Below are positions 16,254 to 25,261 of a stretch of 53,547 nucleotides of DNA, piece by piece. Numbering within the stretch: position 1 is the stretch's first letter; every line of letters begins with the position of its first letter. The notes below the pieces were generated by a model. It saw only the letters and a program-made list of their open reading frames with translations, did no database searches and had not been told where the DNA came from. Source of the DNA: Rhodobacter sp. (GTDB lineage: Bacteria; Pseudomonadota; Alphaproteobacteria; Rhodobacterales; Rhodobacteraceae); assembly GCA_022824145.1 (NCBI GenBank), contig JAJEAY010000261.1:1-53547 (forward strand), read 5' to 3'. Position numbers and translations under genes: made by a program.

Positions 16254-17842
16254 GCCTTGGTCTTTCGCGCGGAACGGAGGGAAAAAACGATCACCGCGAG
16301 CGAGAGCGCGACGAACGCCGACGCGACAGGACTGGTGACGAGGAAGAACGGATCGCCGCCGGTGGCAGCGAATGCCTGTCGTGCGGTTTCCTCAAGCTTT
16401 CCGCCAAGAAGGAACGCAATGACGAAAGGGAGCGGTGACATGCCAAGCCGACGCATGCCGTATCCGAGGACGCCGAAGGCGACCGCGAACCACATAGCCT
16501 CCATCCGGGTTTCCTGAACGTAAATGGCAGTTAGGGTCAGGAGAAGAACTATCGGCAGCAGAATGTGCTTGGGAACGCGGATCATGACTCCCATCGACCG
16601 CATGAACGCTCCGCCAATCGTCCAGTTGAGAAGGTTCGCCAGCATCATTGCCGTGAACAGGCCGAACGCGACGACCAGCTCCGGATTCACGGTGTCGGTG
16701 GTGAAGGTGAACACCGATGGGCCGGGATTGAAGCCGCCGATGCTCTCCGCCGCTAGAATCAGGAACACAGCGGCGGCGTTTCCCGGAATTCCGAGAGACA
16801 GCACCGGAATCAGGTTGGCCCCGGAAACGGAGGAATTCGCGGCCTCGGTCGCCGCGATGCCTTCCGGGGCACCGCTTCCGAACTCCGGATCACTTTCTGA
16901 CCTGGAGCGCCTGTAGCGGTTTCGGTTGATGGTATAACCAAGTGTCGCAGCCAGGGTGGACCCGATTCCAGGCAAGGCTCCGATGGCGGTGCCAATCAGT
17001 GCGGAGCGCCCGATATAGGGCGCAAGCCGTCCGATCTCGTGCCGGTGTAGCCGCTGGTCGCCTCGCTGCTGCAGCGGCTCCATCCTTGCGCCGGATTTCT
17101 GCTCGCGCCAGAGATCCTCGATGTTCTTGAATACTTCACCTAAAATGAGAACGCCGAGAACCGCCGTGGTTACCGGGAATCCCTCGGCCAGGGACTGAGT
17201 TCCCATGCTGAGACGGGGATAGAAGTCCTCGCCGGTGCCGACGTAGGCCGCAAACAGCCCCAGCCCCATCGAAATCAGTCCCTTTCCGACCGAAGTGCCG
17301 ATCACCGAAGAGATGAACGCAAGCGAGAGAATCAGCAGGGCAGTCTTTTCGGGCAGATCAAGATAGGCTTCGACCAGGATTGCCAGAAACGGAGCGCACA
17401 GGATCAGGACGACGTCCGAGAAAGTGTCTCCGGATGCGGAGGAGAAATGGGCGATCCTAAGCGCCTTGCCAGCTTGCCCGTTACGCGCCATTGGATAGCC
17501 GTCCAGCGTTGTCATGAATGCGTCCGGCGTCCCCGGAGTGTTGAACAGAATCGCGGGAACTGCGCCACCCACGGTCGCACCTTTCATCACGCCGATCAGG
17601 AAGCCCATGACTGGAAGCAGCGCGTCAGGGGTGAAGCCGAAAGCCGATATCAGGATCGGCAGGGAAATCGCCATCGCGACCGGACCGGCAAGCCCAGGTG
17701 TCGCGCCTGCGGCGATTCCAAGCAGGAAGCCGAAGAGAATCATCGCCAGCGTGACGGATACCGGAACTCCGAGGACGCTGAACATCTCCGGTCCCTGGAA
17801 CACGGCCAGGACGCCTAACCGGATGTAATCGAATACTCCCAT
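16250..17842 (-). CDS. Tripartite tricarboxylate transporter large permease TctA (module A)
   Basis: The large, about 12-TM subunit of a TTT secondary importer, 530 aa. The family signature ILFNTPGTPDAFMTTLDGYP (residues ~97-116) is intact, as are the GATPGLAGPVAMAI segment (~47-60) and the PEGIAATEAANSSVSGANLIP block (~315). The start is ATG 17842, in an ATGA overlap with tctB; a TTG one codon upstream is not needed. A hydrophilic loop around residues 235-275 is rich in Arg and Gln. Substrate specificity comes from the TctC protein. Confidence 0.93.
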   Translation of the reverse strand: MGVFDYIRLGVLAVFQGPEMFSVLGVPVSVTLAMILFGFLLGIAAGATPGLAGPVAMAISLPILISAFGFTPDALLPVMGFLIGVMKGATVGGAVPAILFNTPGTPDAFMTTLDGYPMARNGQAGKALRIAHFSSASGDTFSDVVLILCAPFLAILVEAYLDLPEKTALLILSLAFISSVIGTSVGKGLISMGLGLFAAYVGTGEDFYPRLSMGTQSLAEGFPVTTAVLGVLILGEVFKNIEDLWREQKSGARMEPLQQRGDQRLHRHEIGRLAPYIGRSALIGTAIGALPGIGSTLAATLGYTINRNRYRRSRSESDPEFGSGAPEGIAATEAANSSVSGANLIPVLSLGIPGNAAAVFLILAAESIGGFNPGPSVFTFTTDTVNPELVVAFGLFTAMMLANLLNWTIGGAFMRSMGVMIRVPKHILLPIVLLLTLTAIYVQETRMEAMWFAVAFGVLGYGMRRLGMSPLPFVIAFLLGGKLEETARQAFAATGGDPFFLVTSPVASAFVALSLAVIVFSLRSARKTKA

Positions 17843-18393
17843 CAAACGTCCCCGTTAGGGGGCAACAGCAGGTCTTCGAAGGGCAGGTCATAGACGGCGA
17901 TCATTGAAAGCGTCGACAGTATGCCGATCACTGCCGAGCGAAGCGTGACGCGTCCTTCAACGAAAGAGATCAGGCTCGTGACAAGTGCGGACCCGCCGAG
18001 GAAGAAACCGATGTATTTCCAGGGAACCGTGTTTCGTTGGGGCCGGTATCCATCTTCCAGGGCTATTCCAGCGATGATGGGTCCGGCCCAACGCATCAGC
18101 GCGAAGCCTGTGGCCAGCATAAACAGCAGTGCCAGAAGGTATTTCAGGTTTGCGAGCGTGATACGCTGGTCTGCCCGGGTCGGGCTGTCCCGCAGGATTA
18201 GGAGCGCGCCTCCCGCGAGCACGAATGCGGAAGCCGCTGTTGGGGCGAGGGCATCGCCGACCGAGACCTGCCGGCGTACGGTTTCGATCAGGCCGGAGGA
18301 TGTGTCCGGTGGGATCCACAGGAAAATCGCCGCGAGTGACGCGGCGATGCATCCGGCCCCTAGGACGATATCTGTCTTTGGCTGGGGCCGCAT
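17842..18393 (-). CDS. Tripartite tricarboxylate transporter small permease TctB (module A)
   Basis: The small membrane subunit, about 183 aa with four to five hydrophobic segments and a long polar loop after the first helix, the usual TctB shape. Sequence conservation is low, so the call rests on shape and position between TctC and TctA. The ATG at 18393 has GGGGA upstream; a GTG at 18459 overlapping the tctC stop would add 22 polar residues. Its stop overlaps tctA. Confidence 0.8.
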   Translation of the reverse strand: MRPQPKTDIVLGAGCIAASLAAIFLWIPPDTSSGLIETVRRQVSVGDALAPTAASAFVLAGGALLILRDSPTRADQRITLANLKYLLALLFMLATGFALMRWAGPIIAGIALEDGYRPQRNTVPWKYIGFFLGGSALVTSLISFVEGRVTLRSAVIGILSTLSMIAVYDLPFEDLLLPPNGDV

Positions 18394-18455
18394 GAAGTCC
18401 CCGCTGCTACGTTCGGGCCCCGATAGTTTCCGCAACTTCGGAGCCCGACCCGGGT

Positions 18456-19406
18456 TCACTCCGATGCGACCTTCAGCAGCATTCCGGCGGCGTCGAAGTC
18501 ACTGCTGACGAGCTCGTCGAGCGCGTCACCCATAATGACGCTTGGACCGCCGAATGAATTCCGGATTACGCCACCAGCCTTTGTGGAGTAGTCCTGAACC
18601 ACTTCGGCGATCGCCGATGCCAGTTTGTCGCGGGCTTCCGCTGGCATTCCCTGCGGACCAATGAACAGGAAATAGCCGTCGGCGGTAAAGTCGACGCCCA
18701 GATCGGACAGCAGGGGAGCGTCTGGAGTCTGCTGCAGAGGGGTGGAGAGTGCAGATGCCAGGTTGACCAGATCACCTGCCGCCACGCCCTTTGACTGGAT
18801 GCCGGCCATGAAACCGAGATCCATGTCTCCCGCGTTGACTCCATTCATCACGGCGCGCCCGCCAGCCACTTGGATGATGTTGAGATCAATGCCGTTCTCC
18901 CTGCCCAGCAGATATGCTATGTCCGCGAGCTTCGGGCTCATGACCCCGAACCTGATTTCCTCACCGCTCCGAGCCGCGGCGATCACGTCGTGGAAATCGT
19001 TCCATCCTTTGGAGGACTGCGAGACGATACCCATCTGGAAACCGGCCGTTGTGACGATTGGCGTAAAGTCCGTCGGAGTAACGCCAGCGTCTGCAGCGCG
19101 CATGTTGTAGCCAAGGGTTTCCGTTACCACCAATCCAATGACGCTCCCGTCATTCGGCTCGTCCTTGATTGCCATAGCGAGGTTCATGCCGCCCTTGCCG
19201 GTAATCTGCTCGGGCACGATCGACCAGCCATGGCGGGACTCCAACTCCTCTGCAATGAGCCGTGCCTGGGTGTCGGCTCCACCGCCGGCGGCGAATGCGA
19301 TGATCAGCTTGATGGGTCCGGGCGGCGTCCAGTCGGCCGCCATCGCGCCTGCCGACCCAAACATCAGCCCAAATGCAGCGACGGCAGCGGTTATCAGTGT
19401 CTTCAT
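18456..19406 (-). CDS. TTT-family substrate-binding protein TctC (module A)
   Basis: Periplasmic receptor of the importer, 316 aa. A signal peptide of about 23 residues ends AGAMA-A. The mature start WTPPGPIKLIIAFAAGGGAD (residues ~26-45) is the TctC ligand-loop signature, and the Bug-type two-lobed fold is supported by the NIIQVAGGRAVMNGVNAGDMDLG block. A strong ribosome site (GAGGAG) precedes the ATG. First gene of the minus-strand module; divergent from marR across a paired operator. Ligand unknown. Confidence 0.9.
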   Translation of the reverse strand: MKTLITAAVAAFGLMFGSAGAMAADWTPPGPIKLIIAFAAGGGADTQARLIAEELESRHGWSIVPEQITGKGGMNLAMAIKDEPNDGSVIGLVVTETLGYNMRAADAGVTPTDFTPIVTTAGFQMGIVSQSSKGWNDFHDVIAAARSGEEIRFGVMSPKLADIAYLLGRENGIDLNIIQVAGGRAVMNGVNAGDMDLGFMAGIQSKGVAAGDLVNLASALSTPLQQTPDAPLLSDLGVDFTADGYFLFIGPQGMPAEARDKLASAIAEVVQDYSTKAGGVIRNSFGGPSVIMGDALDELVSSDFDAAGMLLKVASE

Positions 19407-19439
19407 GATGGTTCTCCTCGACTTTGGCTATTCGGAACG

Positions 19440-19504
19440 ATTAAATCTGTAGTGGTTGAAAGGTCAACAAAAAAAATTGACGGCTCAACAGATCCCTGTA
19501 TCCT
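19440..19504. promoter_or_regulatory. Divergent tctC/marR promoters with paired MarR-type operators
   Basis: Two palindromes, GTTGA-N4-TCAAC (19455-19468) and TTGA-N4-TCAA (19477-19488), have centres 21 bp apart, two helical turns. Each contains the -35 of one promoter. For marR: TTGACG (19477-19482), 16 bp, TATCCT (19499-19504). For tctC on the minus strand: TTGACC (complement of 19462-19467), 16 bp, TTTAAT (complement of 19440-19445). Binding by the adjacent MarR protein would shut off both directions (inferred). Confidence 0.75.
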
Positions 19505-19540
19505 GATGCCATGCAGAATTGAGAATGTTGCCGGTACAGG

Positions 19541-20002
19541 ATGGCGAAGCAGAAGGACCAGTATGATTCGATAAGGGATCGGATTACATTCCGGCTGTCG
19601 CGGCTGAATTCCCGACTCAATGCGCAGGCTTCCAGGATCCTTCGCGAAAATTTCGGGATTTCACTCACTCAATGGCGGGTGTTGGTGATGGTTCGGGCGC
19701 TTGGCCAGCCAACGCTGACTGAAATCGCCGGGGAAGGCCAGCTGGACAAGGGACAGCTCAGCCGCTGCATCCGGAGTATGGTTGCAGGCGGGCTTGTCAC
19801 GGCAAGGGAACTCGAATCGGACCACCGGAAGACCCGGCTGCGGCTGACACCGGAGGGCGAACAGCTCCATCGGCGAGCATGGCCTGTCATGCGTTCCCGC
19901 CAGGAATTGTTGATGGGATCGATGAGCGAAACGGAACGGCAGGTTGTGTTTGATGTGCTGGACAGGCTTGACCGGATCGCCGAAACGGAGAGCGGTTCGT
20001 GA
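19541..20002 (+). CDS. MarR-family transcriptional regulator
   Basis: A 153-aa winged-helix dimer. The N-terminal dimerisation helix is followed by the DNA-binding core GISLTQWRVLVMVRALGQPT with TLTEIAGEGQLDKGQLSRCI as recognition region (residues ~40-85) and the wing ESDHRKTRLRLTPEGE (~101-116). It is divergent from the tctCBA-sulfatase operon and overlaps the downstream sulfatase gene (GTGA), so it probably controls both. The effector would be the imported compound or a breakdown product. Confidence 0.9.
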   Translation: MAKQKDQYDSIRDRITFRLSRLNSRLNAQASRILRENFGISLTQWRVLVMVRALGQPTLTEIAGEGQLDKGQLSRCIRSMVAGGLVTARELESDHRKTRLRLTPEGEQLHRRAWPVMRSRQELLMGSMSETERQVVFDVLDRLDRIAETESGS

Positions 20003-21432
20003 GCCAGTCCAATCTTCTGGTCATCATGTCCGACGAGCATCAGGCGCGCGCGATGGGGTGCGCCGGCCATCCTTTCGTTCAGACACCCAATCTGGATTCC
20101 CTTGCGGTGCGCGGGCTGCGGTTTACGGATGCCAGTACTCCGTCACCCATCTGCGTTCCAGCCCGCGCATCTTTCGCGACTGGTAAATATGTTCATCATG
20201 CGAGGCTCTGGGACAATGCAATGCCATACGACGGCTCGATTCCGGGTTGGGGCCATGCGTTGCAGGAGGCGGGGGTGCCCGTCGAATCCATAGGAAAGCT
20301 TCATTACCGCGATGTCGCCGATCCCGCCGGATTCGACGTGGAGCACCTGCCGATGATGGTGGCGGACGGTGTCGGAATGGTCTGGGCATCAATCCGCCGC
20401 GAGGACGAACGCGTGACCGGAAGCAAGCGTATGCTTGGCGAATACATTGGACCTGGCAGCAGCAGATACACTGAATACGACGACGCCGTGGTCCGGCGGA
20501 CAGGCCAGTGGTTTCGGGACCGCGCTTCAAGCGGAGACGGGCGTAGCTGGTGTCTGTTCGTCGGGCTGGTTGCGCCGCATTTCCCGCTTGTCGTCCCCAA
20601 GGAGTATTTTGACCTCTATCCTCTGGACAGGATTCCCGAACCTAAGCTGCATCCGAGATCCGGATATGTCCGTCACCCTTGGGTCGAAAAGCAGAACGCG
20701 ATGATGGACAGTGAGGGACGGTTCGCCGATGCTCGGGAACGTCTGTGTGCAATGGCGGCATATTACGGTCTCTGTTCCTGGTTAGACCACTCCGTGGGCC
20801 GGATTCTCCGTTCACTCGAGGCGGCTGGATATGGAGATACGACGACTGTGGTCTACACTTCGGATCACGGTGACAACGTGGGAGCGAGAGGGCTTTGGGG
20901 AAAATCGAATCTCTATCAGGAAAGCGTTGCGGTTCCGCTGATTATGGCCGGGCCTGACGTGTCCGCAGGAACGTGCGACACGCCTGTTTCCCTGATCGAC
21001 CTTTCGGCTACCATTCCCGCACGATTTGGCGTGGACTTTCCCTGTGCCGGTCGTCCGCTGACCGATATCGCTGCCGATCCCGCAGACCCGGATCGTCCGG
21101 TGTTCAGCGAATACCATGCCGCTGGCGCGGTGTCCGGCGCGTTCATGCTCCGGAAGGGGCGCTGGAAATACAACCATTACATCGGGTTTCCCCCTGAGCT
21201 TTTTGACTTGGCTTCCGACCCGGAGGAACTTGATGACTTGGGCCAGTCTCCGGCCCATGCTGGAATCCGTGCGACGATGCATGCTGAACTTCTGCGCGTC
21301 TGTGACCCCGAAGCCGTCGATGCGATGGCATTTGCCGATCAGGCCGCGATGGTCGAGCGCTATGGCGGGCGCGAGGCAGCGCTGACGCTCGGGGCGCCGG
21401 GCGCCACGCCGCCACCGGAAACACAGACATGA
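19999..21432 (+). CDS. Sulfatase 3 (type I), co-operonic with MarR
   Basis: A 477-aa sulfatase starting at a GTG overlapping the marR stop. Features: NLLVIMSDEHQ with D12-E13 where the others have DQ; formylglycine site C52-V-P-A-R56; SIGKLHY lysine segment; YTSDHGDNVGARGLWGKSN metal/lysine block; and C-terminal ELFDLASDPEELDDLG. The DEHQARAMGCAGHP pattern is shared with a branch of cytoplasmic sulfatase-like hydrolases. No signal peptide. It overlaps an MBL-fold hydrolase gene. Substrate not known. Confidence 0.9.
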   Translation: MSQSNLLVIMSDEHQARAMGCAGHPFVQTPNLDSLAVRGLRFTDASTPSPICVPARASFATGKYVHHARLWDNAMPYDGSIPGWGHALQEAGVPVESIGKLHYRDVADPAGFDVEHLPMMVADGVGMVWASIRREDERVTGSKRMLGEYIGPGSSRYTEYDDAVVRRTGQWFRDRASSGDGRSWCLFVGLVAPHFPLVVPKEYFDLYPLDRIPEPKLHPRSGYVRHPWVEKQNAMMDSEGRFADARERLCAMAAYYGLCSWLDHSVGRILRSLEAAGYGDTTTVVYTSDHGDNVGARGLWGKSNLYQESVAVPLIMAGPDVSAGTCDTPVSLIDLSATIPARFGVDFPCAGRPLTDIAADPADPDRPVFSEYHAAGAVSGAFMLRKGRWKYNHYIGFPPELFDLASDPEELDDLGQSPAHAGIRATMHAELLRVCDPEAVDAMAFADQAAMVERYGGREAALTLGAPGATPPPETQT

Positions 21433-22277
21433 GACTGACGGTCCTCGGCTCAGGTTCTCCGGAACCAAATTCCCGCCGGGCTTCGTCGGGTTATCTCATT
21501 GAAGCCGGAGAAGAAAAGCTTATTTTTGACTGCGGCGGAGGCGTGTTCGACCGATTGCTGCAAGCTGGTCTGAGGCCCTCCGACGTCGACTGTCTCTTTT
21601 TCAGTCATTTGCATTCAGACCACATGATGGATTACGCGAGGCTTGTTCATGCGGGGTGGGACGAGGGCGGATCGCCCCTGAAGGTCTTCGGACCGAAGCC
21701 TGTTTCCGCGGTCAGTCGCAAACTGTTCGGGCCGGACGGCGTCTTTGCCGACGACCTGCGGGCGCGGACTGAACTTGTGCCGAGCCAGCAGGTCTGGCTG
21801 TCGCGCGGCGGTACCCTTCCGCGGCCTTGGCCAGTGCCGGAGGTCACCGAATTCGTAGCTGGATGGTCGTTGGATGGCAATGGCTGGCGTGTCACCTCCT
21901 GCGAGGTTCCGCATGCCCAACCTGCCCTCGACTGCATGGCGTTTCGGGTGGAAGCGGATGGACGAAGCTTTGTCTATTCGGGTGACGCTGGCCTCTGCGA
22001 GGGGCTTGAGCGTCTGTGCCAAGGCGCTGACCTTCTCCTGCACTGGTGCTATCGGCTCGACGGTGAGCGGGTGCATCCGGCGATGGAGTCGCTGGCCCCG
22101 ACTCCTTCAGAAATAGGCCAGATGGCAAGACGGGCAGGGGTGCGACGGCTGATGCTGACCCATTTCAGGGTGCATATGGACGACGTCGGGAAGCATGTGG
22201 GAGCTCTTGCTGCGCTGAAGGAGACTTTCGGCGAGGCGTCGGGTGTTGTGGAGGATCTCGAGGTATACTCCATCTAA
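21429..22277 (+). CDS. MBL-fold metallo-hydrolase (RNase Z-like)
   Basis: A 282-aa metallo-beta-lactamase-fold hydrolase. The zinc motif H60-L-H62-S-D64-H65 is complete, a further Asp is in VYSGDAG (~residue 185) and a late His in LTHFRVH (~residue 242). The N-terminus MRLTVLGSGSPEPNSRRASS is typical of the RNase Z/ElaC-like and lactonase group. The middle VWLSRGG region is longer than in RNase Z. As the third gene after marR and sulfatase 3 it more likely opens a lactone or ester in the same pathway than processes tRNA (inferred). Confidence 0.85.
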   Translation: MRLTVLGSGSPEPNSRRASSGYLIEAGEEKLIFDCGGGVFDRLLQAGLRPSDVDCLFFSHLHSDHMMDYARLVHAGWDEGGSPLKVFGPKPVSAVSRKLFGPDGVFADDLRARTELVPSQQVWLSRGGTLPRPWPVPEVTEFVAGWSLDGNGWRVTSCEVPHAQPALDCMAFRVEADGRSFVYSGDAGLCEGLERLCQGADLLLHWCYRLDGERVHPAMESLAPTPSEIGQMARRAGVRRLMLTHFRVHMDDVGKHVGALAALKETFGEASGVVEDLEVYSI

Positions 22278-22752
22278 AACAAGGGAATCCGATATCGGCG
22301 AACGCTGAAGCTGGCTGTTATCGAGTTTCCGGTCGAGAAGAACGGCGGGATTCCAGCGGTTTGCGCAACGTAGCAGGTTCGTGCTCTGTTACCTTTGCCG
22401 AGTCAAGCTGCCCGTTCACCTTAATGCGTCGAGCCATTCAATCGTTTCAGGGATTTGACAGGTTCCAAAGCAATTCTGTGGGTCCGGAATGACGCCCGAA
22501 GAGGCGGAGACCGCCACGATATTACTTCTCTGGCCACCTCGGGAATGGCCAGTTCCCTTTCCGCAAGCTTCCCCTATTATTCCGTCCGGAGGACGGATTA
22601 CGCTCCAGACTGATGGGACTGGCGCTGATTCCCGTGCGGAATCACGGAGCTGGAGGGGAAGACGTTGCCCGTCGGCGGCAACGTGGTTTCCGTCCAGTTC
22701 CAGACTTTGGCGCGAACGGATATGATCTTGGTCATGTTGGCGCCCTTTTCGA
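22278..22752. other. Intergenic stretch between convergent operons
   Basis: 475 bp between the MBL gene and sulfatase 4. Short ORFs are present on the + strand but none has a ribosome site, codon pattern or recognisable motif. No terminator or repeat is clear. Confidence 0.4.
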
Positions 22753-24243
22753 TCAAACCGTGCTGGGTTTGTTCACTCCGCGCACATACTGCTTGGAGGC
22801 GTCAAAATCTGGCTGATAGTCCCAGACGTAGCCCTTGCTGCCATCCATGACAGAATGGAGGAACGCGCGAGTCGATTTTGACGACCTGGCGCGGGCGGTC
22901 ATGGCTTCAACGTCATAGCGACCGAGCAAACGCTCTCGGAGGCGTCCCTTTTCGCCTGCATAGTCCGGATTGAACGACAGATCGGTCTGCTCGTCCGGAT
23001 CCGCAGAAAGATCGAACAGGAGCTCGGGCCAGTTTCGTGTCCATATATACTTGAGATCACCATCCCGAATGCAGAGCCAGGGCTCTTCGACACCAGGCCC
23101 GAAATACTCCGCGATTACCTCGTTTCCTGCGTGGTCGTCCCGACCGAAGAGCATCCCGGCGAGACTTGTGCTGTCGGGACTTCCGTAAATGTCGCTTGCA
23201 GCCTTTGCTCCGCCAAGTTCCGCAAGTGTTGGGCAGAGATCCGCGAGCGAGGCGTTTTTGGCGACACTGCGCGGAACGAAATGCTTTGGTGCGTGGAAGA
23301 TCAAGGGCACGCGCAATGATGCTTCGAAAAAGGTACGCTTGAACCACATGTTCCGCTCGCCCAGCATGTCGCCGTGATCCGAGCAAAAGACGATGATCGT
23401 ATTGTCGTAGAGGCCCAGATGTTTGAGTTCGGACACCAGTTCCCCGAGATAGTCGTCCAGATGGCTGATCATCGCGTAATAGGCGCGGCGCGAGGCTCGG
23501 ACCGTTGCCTCGTCCGGCGGGAACTGATCGATGCCATGATGGACGTTCAGCCATTGCGTCACTGGGTGCGGATCGTCATCGCCCGAGAGGTCCGGCAGGC
23601 TTATTTCCAGATCTGCATAGCGGTTCCAGTACTTCGGGACCGACTGGTAGGCCTCATGCGGCTGTGTGTATGAGACGTGCAGAAAGAAAGGGCTGTCCGG
23701 TGCCTCCAGAGCCTCATACCGCAGATATTCCAATGCGCGGAACTGAACCTCGGCGTCATAAAGCAGCTGGTTGTTCGTCTTGCAGAGCCCGCTGATACCA
23801 AGCTTTTTGACCGAGGTTCCCTCGCGATGCTCGACACCAGGCAACCAGTCAATCGTCCAGTCAAATCGCGAGGGATACATGTCGGGGGTCAATCTCCTGT
23901 CGAAACCATGTAGCTGGTCGGCACCGATGAAATGGCATTTTCCGGACACTACGCAGCGATAGCCCGCAGACCGCAGGAAATGCATGACTGTCGGAATCTC
24001 GGACCGGAATTCGGCCCCGTTTCCCCAGACCTCATGCGATGACGGCAGGCGGCCGGAGAACTTCGACGCGCGGGAGGGACAGCATAAAGGCGAGTTCGAA
24101 TAGGCGTTCTGAAACACAACGCCATCGCGGGCAAGAGCGTCCAGATTGGGCGTGATTGCCTGACCCTTGGGATTGTACATCGATAGTACGAAGGCCGCCA
24201 TCTGGTCGGCTTCGACCAGCAGAATGTTGGGCTGTTCATTCAT
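22753..24243 (-). CDS. Sulfatase 4, choline-sulfatase-like, linked to TctABC importer B
   Basis: A 496-aa sulfatase resembling choline-sulfatase BetC. Metal strand NILLVEADQM (D13, Q14); formylglycine site C54-C-P-S-R58; then KFSGRLPSSHEVWGNGAEF and SGKCHFIGADQLHGFDRRLT, which follow BetC closely, and FCSDHGDMLGERNMWFKRTF. The start overlaps the pdxA-like stop, making it the last gene of the tctC-tctB-tctA-pdxA-sulfatase operon. No signal peptide. A small zwitterionic or alcohol sulfate ester is a plausible substrate, but BetC activity is not proven by this similarity. Confidence 0.9.
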   Translation of the reverse strand: MNEQPNILLVEADQMAAFVLSMYNPKGQAITPNLDALARDGVVFQNAYSNSPLCCPSRASKFSGRLPSSHEVWGNGAEFRSEIPTVMHFLRSAGYRCVVSGKCHFIGADQLHGFDRRLTPDMYPSRFDWTIDWLPGVEHREGTSVKKLGISGLCKTNNQLLYDAEVQFRALEYLRYEALEAPDSPFFLHVSYTQPHEAYQSVPKYWNRYADLEISLPDLSGDDDPHPVTQWLNVHHGIDQFPPDEATVRASRRAYYAMISHLDDYLGELVSELKHLGLYDNTIIVFCSDHGDMLGERNMWFKRTFFEASLRVPLIFHAPKHFVPRSVAKNASLADLCPTLAELGGAKAASDIYGSPDSTSLAGMLFGRDDHAGNEVIAEYFGPGVEEPWLCIRDGDLKYIWTRNWPELLFDLSADPDEQTDLSFNPDYAGEKGRLRERLLGRYDVEAMTARARSSKSTRAFLHSVMDGSKGYVWDYQPDFDASKQYVRGVNKPSTV

Positions 24244-25253
24244 AAGGGCACGCCCTTTGCCGTGAGCGCCGCGCGCCGCATCAGCTTCAGCGCATTGACC
24301 ATCGGGGTTTCGGACGCGACACCTTTTCCTGCGATGTCGTATGCCGTGCCATGCGCAGGGGTCGTGATCGGAAACGGCAGGCCTCCGAAATAGGTGACAC
24401 CTTTGTCAAAACCCAATAGTTTCGTCGCGATCTGGCACTGGTCGTGGTACATTGAAACGACGCCAAGGTAGTTTTCCTGCTGGACCGTCAGGAAAATCGT
24501 GTCCGGTGGGAATGGACCTGCTACGTTCAGCTGGTATTTCTGCGCCTCGTCCACCGCCGGAGCGATGTGTTCAATTTCTTCGCGTCCGAACATGCCTCCA
24601 TCGCCATTGTGCGGGTTCAGGCCGCTGACCGCGATCTTCGGATTTCGGTGCCCGAACCGCCGAAGCTCCCGGTCGAAATAGCGGATGACCTCAAGCACGC
24701 TGTCCTTTGTGACATGGCCGGGAACCTCGGCGATGGACACATGGCTGGACACCCGTGTGGTCCAAAGATGGCCGATCGTGTTGATTTCGGCGCTGGATCC
24801 CGTCACGCTGAGTGCATCGGCGATGTACGCCTTGTAGCCTTCGAAACCCGACCCACCCATTCTGAGTGAGAGCTTGTTGACGGGGGCAAAGACAAAACCG
24901 TCGATCTTGCCGTCGTTGAAAAGCGTAACACCGAGCCTTGCGACGTCGAAGTCGCTTTTCCCCGCCGCAGCGGTTGACTGGCCCAGAACAGGGTTCTCGA
25001 TTCCGGATGGGTTGTAATCGATGAACGCACTTGCGGACCGTGAAGCGAGCGCAGAGTCTGCGTCATCAAAGAATGGGATATCGGGGGCGACATTGGCGAC
25101 ATCGCAGCCTGCTTCGAACACCTTCAACGGCCCGACGATAAGGCGAATGACACCCGCCGTCGCATCCTCGTGCAGCAGAGACCGCGCCACTAGTTCCGGG
25201 CCGATCCCTCCGGCATCGCCGAGCGTGGTGAATATGACCGGTTTCTCTGACAC
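24240..25253 (-). CDS. PdxA-family dehydrogenase (4-hydroxythreonine-4-phosphate dehydrogenase-like)
   Basis: NAD-dependent metal-requiring dehydrogenase/decarboxylase fold, 337 aa, GTG start. The N-terminal motif reads TLGDAGGIGPEL where PdxA has GDPAGIGPE. The FAPVNKLSLRMGG, VSGLNPHNGDGGMFGREE and TPAHGTAYDIAGKG blocks match the family, with metal-binding His residues in SSHVS and VSMYHDQ. Its location between a TTT importer and a sulfatase argues against B6 synthesis. PdxA paralogs act on phosphorylated sugar acids and, as TphB, on cis-dihydrodiols next to a TctC-like receptor, so a catabolic role is likely (inferred). Confidence 0.85.
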   Translation of the reverse strand: MSEKPVIFTTLGDAGGIGPELVARSLLHEDATAGVIRLIVGPLKVFEAGCDVANVAPDIPFFDDADSALASRSASAFIDYNPSGIENPVLGQSTAAAGKSDFDVARLGVTLFNDGKIDGFVFAPVNKLSLRMGGSGFEGYKAYIADALSVTGSSAEINTIGHLWTTRVSSHVSIAEVPGHVTKDSVLEVIRYFDRELRRFGHRNPKIAVSGLNPHNGDGGMFGREEIEHIAPAVDEAQKYQLNVAGPFPPDTIFLTVQQENYLGVVSMYHDQCQIATKLLGFDKGVTYFGGLPFPITTPAHGTAYDIAGKGVASETPMVNALKLMRRAALTAKGVPL

Positions 25254-25261
25254 AGAGTTTC

